Positions 1-5,273 of a stretch of 5,273 bases of DNA are shown one piece after another. Within the stretch, counting starts at the first letter, position 1. The number at the start of each line of letters is the position of its first letter. A program made the translations under genes and the position numbers. The notes under the pieces were generated by a model. The model searched no databases. It saw only the letters and a list, made by a program, of their open reading frames with translations, and was not told the DNA's origin. Location: NCBI GenBank assembly GCA_900546645.1, contig URDR01000114.1, positions 1 to 5,273 of the forward strand. Reading direction: 5' to 3'. This DNA is from an uncultured Bacteroides sp. (lineage in GTDB: Bacteria; Bacteroidota; Bacteroidia; Bacteroidales; Bacteroidaceae).

Positions 1-1628
1 TCTGGAGTCCGAAAGGTACGTATCTGGCTTTCTACCGCATGGACCAGAGTATGGTAACCGATTATCCGCAAGTAAATACGTCTACCCGCATCGCTACACC
101 CGAACCCGACAAATATCCGATGGCAGGTATGACCAGCCATAAGGTAACAGTAGGAGTGTATAATGTGAAGACCGGAAAAACGGTTTATCTGCAAGCCGGC
201 GACCCGACCGACCGCTATTTCACCAATATCAGCTGGGCTCCCAACGAGCAGCATATCTATGTCATTGAACTGAACCGCGACCAGAACCACTCTCAGTTAG
301 TGCGGTATAATGCGGTGTCAGGGGCAAAAGAGGCTGTGGTCTATGAGGAAAAACATCCGAAATACGTAGAACCGCAACATCCGTTGACATTCCTGCCTTG
401 GGATGACAGCAAATTCATTTACTGGAGCCAGCGCAGCGGATTCCAGCACCTCTATCTGATGGATACTCAGAAAAAGACTTATCCGGAAAAGGAAAAGGGA
501 GAAGACGGAGAAACTACTATTCGTGAATACCTGCAAGTAACTCCGCTTACCCAAGGAGACTGGCTGGTGCAGGAAATTCTCGGATTCAATGCTGCAAAGA
601 AAGAAATCATCATCGGAAGCACGGAGGTTTCACCGCTACAGACTAATATCTACACACTGAATGTAAAAACAGGGAAACGCACGTTAATCGGCAAACAAGA
701 CGGAACCCACCAGGCCAGTCTTTCGGCTAACGGCACCTATCTCATTGACAAGTTTACTTCCTTCAGTGTTCCACGTGAAATCAGCATCCTGCCTACCAAC
801 GGAAAGAAGGGCGTAAACCTGCTGACCGCAACCGACCCGATGTACGAGCAGTATAATATGCCAGAAATAACCATCGGAACGATAAAGGCTGCCGATGGGG
901 TGACCGACTTATATTACCGACTTATCAAACCGGTTGACTTTGACCCGAACAAGAAATATCCTGCCATCATTTATGTATATGGAGGACCGCATGCCCAACT
1001 TATCCACAACAACCGCTTCTACGATGCACGCGGCTGGGATTTATACATGGCACAAAAAGGCTATGTCATGCTGACCGTTGACAGCAGAGGTAGTGATAAC
1101 CGGGGACTGAAGTTTGAAAACGTTACCTTCCGTCATTTAGGAGTAGAAGAAATGAAAGATCAGGTCAAAGGAGCAGAATTCTTACAGTCTCTTCCGTATG
1201 TAAATCCGGAGAAAATAGGTGTACACGGATGGAGCTTTGGAGGATTCATGACAACCAACCTCATGCTGACTTACCCTGATTTATTTAAGGTAGGGGTAGC
1301 TGGAGGTCCGGTTATCGACTGGAAATACTACGAAGTGATGTATGGTGAACGCTATATGGATACCCCCCAAACCAATCCGGAAGGCTATAAAGGTTCTGAC
1401 TTGAAGCAAAAAGCAGGCAATCTGAAAGGGCGTCTGCAAATTATTATCGGAGGAACCGACCCGGTATGTGTGCCACAACATAGCTACACCTTCTTGCGCG
1501 CTTGCATTGAAGCAGGTACACATCCTGATTATTTTATCTATCCGGAAGATGGGCATAACATGATAGGGCGTGACCGTGTACACTTACACGAGCATATTAC
1601 CCGCTATTTTGATGATTACTTATTTTAA
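1..1628 (+). CDS. S9B family serine peptidase, prolyl tripeptidyl peptidase (PtpA)/DPP IV-like, 5' end missing
   Basis: Exopeptidase of the prolyl oligopeptidase clan, expected in the periplasm or outer envelope, releasing short peptides after proline from the N-terminus of peptides. The reading frame is open from position 3 with no start in view, and it begins inside the beta-propeller (WSPKGTYLAFYRMDQS); the Met at 39 is internal. About 541 residues are visible. I estimate that roughly 200 residues, including the signal peptide and the Glu motif that binds the substrate N-terminus, lie upstream. The catalytic alpha/beta-hydrolase domain starts near nt 930. The triad is Ser in GWSFGG (codon 1233-1235), Asp in GGTDPVCVPQHS (1458-1460) and His in EDGHNM (1554-1556). 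From memory, the Ser-Asp spacing (75) and Ser-His spacing (107) equal those of Porphyromonas gingivalis PtpA, and a Glu (1332-1334) falls where PtpA has Glu636, which contacts the substrate N-terminus. This favours a tripeptidyl over a dipeptidyl enzyme, but many databases would simply say DPP IV or S9 peptidase. No frameshift is seen. Confidence 0.9.
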   Translation, partial: WSPKGTYLAFYRMDQSMVTDYPQVNTSTRIATPEPDKYPMAGMTSHKVTVGVYNVKTGKTVYLQAGDPTDRYFTNISWAPNEQHIYVIELNRDQNHSQLVRYNAVSGAKEAVVYEEKHPKYVEPQHPLTFLPWDDSKFIYWSQRSGFQHLYLMDTQKKTYPEKEKGEDGETTIREYLQVTPLTQGDWLVQEILGFNAAKKEIIIGSTEVSPLQTNIYTLNVKTGKRTLIGKQDGTHQASLSANGTYLIDKFTSFSVPREISILPTNGKKGVNLLTATDPMYEQYNMPEITIGTIKAADGVTDLYYRLIKPVDFDPNKKYPAIIYVYGGPHAQLIHNNRFYDARGWDLYMAQKGYVMLTVDSRGSDNRGLKFENVTFRHLGVEEMKDQVKGAEFLQSLPYVNPEKIGVHGWSFGGFMTTNLMLTYPDLFKVGVAGGPVIDWKYYEVMYGERYMDTPQTNPEGYKGSDLKQKAGNLKGRLQIIIGGTDPVCVPQHSYTFLRACIEAGTHPDYFIYPEDGHNMIGRDRVHLHEHITRYFDDYLF

Positions 1629-1639
1629 AACTAGGTTTC
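1608..1639 (+). promoter_or_regulatory. Candidate purD promoter (Bacteroidetes -33/-7 type)
   Basis: TTTG at 1608-1611, inside the last codons of the peptidase gene, is followed after 20 nt by TAGGTTTC at 1632-1639. This matches the Bacteroidetes sigma-factor pattern TTTG-N19-21-TAnnTTTG except for the last base. Transcription would start near 1645, so the inverted repeat and repeat tract that follow would be in the purD leader. The motif is short and a chance match is possible; read-through from the peptidase gene is the alternative. Confidence 0.4.
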
Positions 1640-1646
1640 AATCGAC

Positions 1647-1689
1647 GAGTTGACGAGGTCTTAAAGCCATTTCAAAACCCCGTCAGCTC
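1647..1689 (+). other. Imperfect inverted repeat (possible hairpin) between the peptidase gene and purD
   Basis: GAGTTGACGAGGT (1647-1659) can pair with ACCCCGTCAGCTC (1677-1689) over 13 positions: 11 Watson-Crick pairs, one G-U pair and one A-C mismatch, around a 17-nt loop. It lies 18 bp after the peptidase stop codon. It could be a transcription terminator for the peptidase gene, but no T-run follows the 3' arm, so a standard intrinsic terminator is not supported. If the candidate promoter upstream is real, it would sit in the purD 5' leader. It may also be a by-product of the repetitive octamer sequence in this gap. Confidence 0.45.
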
Positions 1690-1692
1690 AGA

Positions 1693-1725
1693 AACTTAAA
1701 AAACTCAAGAACTCAAAAACTTAAA
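1693..1725 (+). repeat. Degenerate 8-bp tandem repeat tract just before purD
   Basis: Four units, AACTTAAA (1693), AACTCAAG (1702), AACTCAAA (1710) and AACTTAAA (1718), follow one another with spacings of 9, 8 and 8 bp and end 4 bp before the purD ATG. The consensus is AACTYAAR. The upstream GACGAGTT-GACGAGGT pair (1644-1659) shows the same period, and its reverse complement also begins AACTCG or ACCTCG. The tract makes the purD translation start region A-rich and unstructured, which suits initiation in Bacteroidetes, where strong Shine-Dalgarno sequences are often absent. Confidence 0.55.
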
Positions 1726-1729
1726 ACAT

Positions 1730-3004
1730 ATGAAACTCTTACTCCTAGGTTCAGGCGGACGCGAACATGCTCTGGCATGGAAAATTGCACAAAGTCCGAA
1801 AATCGAGAAACTTTATATCGCTCCGGGAAATGCCGGAACACGCGAAGTTGGTGAAAACGTTGCTATTAAAGCCGATGACTTTGCTGCAATCAAGCAATTC
1901 GTAATTGAAAACCAGATAAACATGGTGGTAGTAGGTCCGGAAGACCCCCTGGTAAAAGGCGTATACGACTTCTTTAAAACCGATGAAGAATTGAAGCATG
2001 TTCCAGTTATCGGACCATCTAAGGCAGGAGCCGTTTTGGAAGGAAGTAAAGAATTTGCCAAAGGATTTATGCAGCGTCATCACATTCCTACTGCCGGATA
2101 CAAAAGCATCACAAGTGCCAATCTGGAAGAAGGACTTGCCTTCTTGGAAACACTGGAAGCACCGTATGTTTTAAAAGCTGACGGTTTATGCGCCGGAAAA
2201 GGTGTTCTGATTCTGCCTACTCTGGAAGAAGCCCAGAAAGAATTAAAAGAAATGTTAGGCGGTATGTTCGGAGATGCTTCAGCTACCGTTGTCATTGAAG
2301 AATTTTTAAGTGGAATTGAATGCTCGGTATTTGTTTTAACTGATGGAAAGAACTATAAAATCTTACCTGAAGCGAAAGACTATAAACGTATCGGCGAAGG
2401 AGATAAAGGTCTGAATACCGGAGGTATGGGTTCTGTTTCACCAGTCCCGTTTGCCAATGCAGAATGGATGAAGAAGGTAGAAGACCGTATCATCCGTCCT
2501 ACAGTAGAAGGTTTGGCTGCTGAAGGTATCGACTATAAAGGATTTATATTCCTCGGATTAATCAATGTGAAAGGCGAACCTATGGTCATTGAGTACAATG
2601 TCCGCATGGGAGACCCCGAAACAGAGAGCGTCATGCTACGTATAAAAAGCGACTTGGTTGAGCTGTTTGAAGGAGTAGCTGCCGGCAACTTGAATGAAAA
2701 GACCCTGGAAATAGACTCGCGTGCAGCTGTTTGCGTCATGCTCGTTTCAGGCGGATACCCCGAAGCCTATGAAAAAGGTTTCCCGATGAATGGCATTGAA
2801 GAAGCAAAAGCTGGCGGAAGCATCGTATTCCATGCCGGAACAGCACTGAAAGACGGACAAGTAGTAACTGCCGGAGGACGTGTCATTGCCGTCAGTTCGT
2901 ACGGAAAAAACAAAGAAGAAGCATTGGCGCAATCTTTTAAAAATGCCGGAAAAATTCAGTTCGAAAAGAAATATTTCCGCTCTGACATTGGTTTCGACCT
3001 TTAA
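1730..3004 (+). CDS. purD: Phosphoribosylamine--glycine ligase (GAR synthetase)
   Basis: Cytoplasmic ATP-grasp enzyme for the second step of de novo purine synthesis: 5-phosphoribosylamine + glycine + ATP give glycinamide ribonucleotide + ADP + phosphate. The 424 residues match the usual monofunctional length of about 420-430. The N-terminal domain shows GSGGREHA (7-14) and APGNAGT (31-37). The ATP-grasp region has GPSKAGAVLEGSKEFAK (95-111), KADGLCAGKGV (149-159), EEFLSGIECSVF (190-201) and DYKRIGEGDKGLNTGGMGS (217-235). The metal/phosphate-binding EYNVRMGDPE lies at 288-297. The C-terminal domain contains AAVCVMLVSGGYPE (332-345) and GGRVIAVSS (382-390). DYKR replaces the DHKR seen in many proteobacterial enzymes, a variation I associate with Bacteroidetes. 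The start is the only sensible one: MKLLLLGSGG is the expected N-terminus. There is no fusion to purM or purN. It is the first gene of a probable four-gene unit and probably has its own promoter. No purine riboswitch is apparent in the 101-bp leader. Confidence 0.97.
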   Translation: MKLLLLGSGGREHALAWKIAQSPKIEKLYIAPGNAGTREVGENVAIKADDFAAIKQFVIENQINMVVVGPEDPLVKGVYDFFKTDEELKHVPVIGPSKAGAVLEGSKEFAKGFMQRHHIPTAGYKSITSANLEEGLAFLETLEAPYVLKADGLCAGKGVLILPTLEEAQKELKEMLGGMFGDASATVVIEEFLSGIECSVFVLTDGKNYKILPEAKDYKRIGEGDKGLNTGGMGSVSPVPFANAEWMKKVEDRIIRPTVEGLAAEGIDYKGFIFLGLINVKGEPMVIEYNVRMGDPETESVMLRIKSDLVELFEGVAAGNLNEKTLEIDSRAAVCVMLVSGGYPEAYEKGFPMNGIEEAKAGGSIVFHAGTALKDGQVVTAGGRVIAVSSYGKNKEEALAQSFKNAGKIQFEKKYFRSDIGFDL

Positions 3005-3015
3005 TCAAACTATCC

Positions 3016-3942
3016 ATGCCAATAAGAAACAGATTTCAATATACTATTGCAACGGGAAGACTCACACTTCCCGTTGCTGTGTTTATTTCCCTTGTTCTAT
3101 GGGCCGTCAACCTGAAGGAATGGACTGAAGGGGTGTTCATTATCATCTGTTCCCTTATCACTTACTTGCTGATTGAGCTGAATACAGCCTTTTCACTCAT
3201 ACGTGTCCGCTCCAACTTCGCCCCAGCCATGTTTCTGCTTTTTGCAGCAGCCTGCCCATTTTTAGCCCCATATACGGCAAAGTCTTGGATACCCGTACTC
3301 TGCCTGATTGCTTTATTTGCCCTTTTCCGGAGCTACGAGTCAAAATATGCCTCCATTCCTATCTTCCATGCATTCTTATGCATCGGAATAGGCAGTATGA
3401 TTATGCCCCACCTGCTACTTTTCTCACCGCTTATATTCCTTCAGATGCTTGAACTGCGCTCATTTCATATACGTACGTTCTTTGCCGGTATAGTGGGACT
3501 CTTGCTTCCTTACTGGATTTCCCTCTGCTATCACCTCTACCTCACTGGAAATGTGGAAGCTGTATATACTCCCTTAACCGAAGCTTTCCGCTTTGCCTCT
3601 ATTGATTACTCCATCCTGTCTCCATCACAACTGTTATCATGGGGAGTCATCCTTAGTGTTTCTGTTATCAGCGCCATTCAAAGCTTGCTTTATTCCTTTC
3701 AAGATAAGGTACAGACCCGCATCCTGTTGCGTGTGCTTGCCGGAACAGCAATGGGAATCATTTTTTTCACCATCCTTCAGCCTCAACACGCCAACACCTT
3801 ATTCCCTTTGTTGCTTATCATCGGAAGTATCATGAGTGGTCATCTATTTGCCTTGACATTTAACCGCTTCACTCGTTTTTTCTTACCCATAACCATCGGA
3901 CTATGGATTTTTGTCTGTATATTTAACTTATGGATGCATTGA
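3016..3942 (+). CDS. Polytopic inner-membrane protein of unknown function
   Basis: A 308-residue protein that I do not recognise with confidence. It is dominated by hydrophobic segments, about ten likely membrane spans: near 16-32, 38-56, 68-85, 90-104, 115-130, 132-146, 154-176, 206-227, 237-254, 261-281 and 288-306, some of which may be half-spans or pairs. Short charged stretches (RVRSN at 63-67, RSYESK at 105-110, QDKVQTR at 229-235) look like loops. I see no enzyme motif, nucleotide-binding site or signal for export beyond the first span. It starts 11 bp after purD and its last 13 bp overlap the next gene, so it is probably co-transcribed. Its length and topology recall a Bacteroidetes hypothetical membrane family found near purD in flavobacteria (DUF6427-type), but that link is from memory and unproven. 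The start at 3016 is chosen for the short gap; a later Met would cut into the first spans. Confidence 0.85.
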   Translation: MPIRNRFQYTIATGRLTLPVAVFISLVLWAVNLKEWTEGVFIIICSLITYLLIELNTAFSLIRVRSNFAPAMFLLFAAACPFLAPYTAKSWIPVLCLIALFALFRSYESKYASIPIFHAFLCIGIGSMIMPHLLLFSPLIFLQMLELRSFHIRTFFAGIVGLLLPYWISLCYHLYLTGNVEAVYTPLTEAFRFASIDYSILSPSQLLSWGVILSVSVISAIQSLLYSFQDKVQTRILLRVLAGTAMGIIFFTILQPQHANTLFPLLLIIGSIMSGHLFALTFNRFTRFFLPITIGLWIFVCIFNLWMH

Positions 3943-4391
3943 TTCAGTTTTTGATTGACTGGGGATATTGGGGAATGTTTATATCTGCTTTCCTTGCGGG
4001 TACCATTCTCCCTTTCAGTTCTGAGGCCGTCTTATTGGCTTGTATCGGTCTGGGACTTGACCCCATAGCCTCTACCCTTTCTACTACAGCCGGAAATGCT
4101 TTAGGCGGACTCACCTGCTACGGCATCGGACACTTGGGAAAAATGGAATGGATTGAAAAATATCTCAAAGTTGACAAAAAACAACTTGACCGTGCCACAC
4201 GCTTTATTCAAGGAAGAGGTTCCTGGGTGGCACTTTTCTCTTTTCTACCAGTAATAGGCGATGCTATTCTTATCGTACTCGGATTAATGCGAGCCAACTG
4301 CTGGATTGTTGCAATTTCCATGACCATCGGTAAACTAACACGCTATGCCATTTTGGTGGCTACTGCATTAGGTCTTTCTAATCTATTTTAA
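3930..4391 (+). CDS. yqaA: YqaA-family (SNARE-associated/DedA-like) small membrane protein
   Basis: A 153-residue inner-membrane protein of the YqaA branch of the DedA/VTT superfamily. DedA relatives act in membrane homeostasis and lipid flipping; the role of YqaA itself is not settled, so no substrate is claimed. Sequence marks include an N-terminal re-entrant-type segment with LPFSSEAVLL (27-36), AGNALGG (54-60), a charged loop with KYLKVDKKQLDRATRF (77-92), then the family core ALFSFLPVIGDAILIVLGLMR (101-121, with Gly-Asp at 110-111) and GKLTRY (134-139). Size is close to E. coli YqaA (about 140 residues). The start ATG lies inside the end of the preceding gene and the 13-nt overlap suggests translational coupling. 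The mnmD start follows the stop codon after 2 bp. Assignment to the family is strong; the biological role is open. Confidence 0.85.
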   Translation: MDALIQFLIDWGYWGMFISAFLAGTILPFSSEAVLLACIGLGLDPIASTLSTTAGNALGGLTCYGIGHLGKMEWIEKYLKVDKKQLDRATRFIQGRGSWVALFSFLPVIGDAILIVLGLMRANCWIVAISMTIGKLTRYAILVATALGLSNLF

Positions 4392-4393
4392 TC

Positions 4394-5050
4394 ATGATAC
4401 AAATAGAACAAACAGCTGACGGAAGCAATACGCTCTTTTTACCTGAACTGAATGAACATTATCATTCGGTAAAAGGTGCACGTACCGAATCGGAGCATAT
4501 CTTTATCAATATGGGACTGAAACACTCATCGGTAGATGTTCCCCGTGTACTTGAAATTGGTTTCGGAACCGGACTAAATGCCTTTCTTACGCTGCTGGAG
4601 GCAGAACAAAGCGAACGCCCGGTACACTTCACCACCATCGAGCGGTTTCCGCTTTCTGAAGAACTTGTCCGGCAAATGGATTATCCCGGACTGATTAACC
4701 CGGCCCATGAAGCAGCCTATTATGCACTGCACCAAGCTCCATGGAATGTCTCTGTAGACATCACACCGTTCTTCACCCTGCATAAAATAGAAGGAGATTT
4801 CACAACCTACCCTTTTGAAGGAAACTACGATGTGGTTTATTTCGATGCTTTTGCACCGGAAAAGCAACCGGAAATGTGGAGTCAGGAACTGTTCGATACC
4901 TTATATGAGAAGATGAATCCCGGTGGCATCCTTACTACGTACTGCGCCAAGGGAGTGGTGCGCCGCATGTTGCAGAGCTCCGGATTCATGGTTGAACGCC
5001 TTCCCGGACCTCCCGGAGGCAAACGGGAAATCTTACGAGCTACAAAGTGA
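4394..5050 (+). CDS. mnmD: tRNA (5-methylaminomethyl-2-thiouridine34)-methyltransferase MnmD, stand-alone (DUF752)
   Basis: A 218-residue cytoplasmic SAM-dependent methyltransferase that corresponds to the N-terminal domain of E. coli MnmC. It methylates nm5(s2)U to mnm5(s2)U at wobble position 34 of certain tRNAs. Evidence: the N-terminal family block YHSVKGARTESEHIFINMGL (23-42), SAM-binding motif I LEIGFGTGLN (53-62), an acidic residue after strand 2 (TIERFPL, 81-87), the DUF752 hallmark FDAFAPEKQPEMW (150-162), TYCAKGVVRRML (182-193) and the C-terminal GPPGGKREILRA (205-216). The protein ends there, so the FAD-dependent oxidase half of MnmC is absent, as in Aquifex-type MnmD. It is the last gene of the compact unit starting at purD. 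No clear hairpin terminator follows in the next 90 bp. Confidence 0.93.
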   Translation: MIQIEQTADGSNTLFLPELNEHYHSVKGARTESEHIFINMGLKHSSVDVPRVLEIGFGTGLNAFLTLLEAEQSERPVHFTTIERFPLSEELVRQMDYPGLINPAHEAAYYALHQAPWNVSVDITPFFTLHKIEGDFTTYPFEGNYDVVYFDAFAPEKQPEMWSQELFDTLYEKMNPGGILTTYCAKGVVRRMLQSSGFMVERLPGPPGGKREILRATK

Positions 5051-5085
5051 ACAAAGATTCCTTCTTGAGTTGATACAGTTATTTA

Positions 5086-5116
5086 TATGAGAGTAAAAAA
5101 CTTTTCGTTATCTTTG
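5086..5116 (+). promoter_or_regulatory. Candidate promoter for the metal-binding lipoprotein gene
   Basis: TATCTTTG at 5109-5116 matches the Bacteroidetes -7 consensus TAnnTTTG perfectly. Nineteen nt upstream, TATG at 5086-5089 is a three-of-four match to the -33 TTTG. A start point near 5122 would give a leader of about 20 nt before the ATG at 5141, and would exclude the in-frame ATG at 5087 as a start. I see no clear dyad that could be a Zur or other metalloregulator site. Confidence 0.5.
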
Positions 5117-5140
5117 CTCATTCTAAATAATCATTCAAAG

Positions 5141-5273
5141 ATGAAACATTGCCTGATACTTATTTTCAGCTTACTGATGTTTGTTTCTTGTGGCCAGAAA
5201 AAACAAGAAAACAATAAGCCTACACTTACCGTAACCATTGAACCGCTACGTTTCTTCACCGAAGCCATTGCGG
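5141..5273 (+). CDS. Metal (Zn/Mn) ABC transporter substrate-binding lipoprotein, ZnuA-like, 3' end missing
   Basis: Only the first 44 residues are in view; the frame is open to the window edge. The N-terminus is a lipoprotein signal peptide: MKH, a hydrophobic stretch (residues 4-16) and Cys17 (codon 5189-5191) in a lipobox-like FVSC. After Cys comes a polar linker (GQKKQENNKP), then TLTVTIEPLRFFTEAIA, which resembles the first strand and helix of the ZnuA/TroA family (V-x-I-x-P-L...F...IA). Mature protein would thus be lipid-anchored, catching metal ions for an ABC permease probably encoded downstream. The residues after Cys do not form a clear acidic Bacteroidetes surface-export signal, so a periplasm-facing anchor is likelier. 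The start at 5141 gives a normal signal peptide and fits the promoter; an in-frame ATG at 5087 would add 18 residues and spoil it. Family call is tentative because metal-binding His residues lie beyond the window. Confidence 0.7.
   Translation, partial: MKHCLILIFSLLMFVSCGQKKQENNKPTLTVTIEPLRFFTEAIA

Noticed and set aside
318..1583. Minus-strand open frames opposite the S9 peptidase (318-554, 1281-1583)
   Set aside because: Fully contained in conserved, motif-bearing coding sequence on the + strand; no recognisable domain.
1629..1729. Purine or other riboswitch ahead of purD
   Set aside because: The gap is too short and low-complexity, with no conserved three-way junction or known aptamer core that I can see.
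1751..2295. Minus-strand open frames opposite purD (1751-2083, 1813-2061, 2080-2295)
   Set aside because: They lie wholly inside a certain gene, have no homology I recognise, show Cys/Ser/Phe-rich shadow composition, and lack promoters or gene neighbours.
2880..3128. Plus-strand 82-residue frame spanning the purD/membrane-protein junction
   Set aside because: It overlaps the conserved C-terminus of PurD and the N-terminus of the next gene in a third frame, with no familiar motif.
3593..3835. Plus-strand 80-residue frame inside the unknown membrane protein
   Set aside because: Out-of-frame shadow; the Cys/Ser/Pro-rich composition is typical of a frameshifted reading of hydrophobic codons.
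4574..4867. Minus-strand 97-residue frame opposite mnmD
   Set aside because: Opposite the SAM-binding and DUF752 core of mnmD; no independent support.
5051..5108. Intrinsic terminator after mnmD
   Set aside because: No GC-rich stem followed by a T-run; only weak short complementarities were found.
1..5273. Mobile element, CRISPR array, tRNA/rRNA gene, phage or defence module
   Set aside because: No transposase or integrase motifs, spaced direct repeats, terminal inverted repeats or RNA gene signatures were found on either strand; the content is housekeeping in character.

Overview
The window looks like a chromosomal segment from a member of the Bacteroidales, most likely Bacteroides or Phocaeicola. 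This rests on the protein sequence flavour (a PtpA/DPP IV-type S9 peptidase, a PurD with DYKR and EYNVRMGDPE motifs), on the lack of strong Shine-Dalgarno sequences with A-rich upstream regions instead, and on promoter candidates that fit the Bacteroidetes TTTG / TAnnTTTG pattern. All recognised genes lie on the + strand. The species cannot be fixed from the sequence alone.

Layout. (1) Positions 1-1628 hold the C-terminal three quarters or so of an S9B serine exopeptidase, closest in motif spacing to prolyl tripeptidyl peptidase. Its N-terminus and signal peptide lie before the window. (2) Positions 1629-1729 are a 101-bp gap with a candidate promoter, an imperfect 13-bp inverted repeat and a degenerate 8-bp repeat tract (AACTYAAR-like) running up to the purD start. 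(3) Positions 1730-5050 hold four tightly packed genes: purD, a polytopic membrane protein of unknown function, a YqaA-family small membrane protein, and a stand-alone MnmD-type tRNA wobble-uridine methyltransferase. The junctions are an 11-bp gap, a 13-bp overlap and a 2-bp gap, which suggests one transcript. (4) Positions 5051-5140 are a short gap with a good -7 element. (5) From 5141 to the end is the start of a lipoprotein resembling the zinc/manganese-binding component of an ABC transporter.

The genes read as housekeeping: peptide breakdown in the envelope, step 2 of purine synthesis, membrane proteins, tRNA modification and metal uptake. The purD-to-mnmD unit mixes unrelated roles, as is common in Bacteroidales operons. 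I see no mobile element, CRISPR array, RNA gene, phage gene or defence system, and no convincing sign of a novel system. The most unusual items are the repeat/inverted-repeat leader before purD and the unknown 308-residue membrane protein that follows purD.
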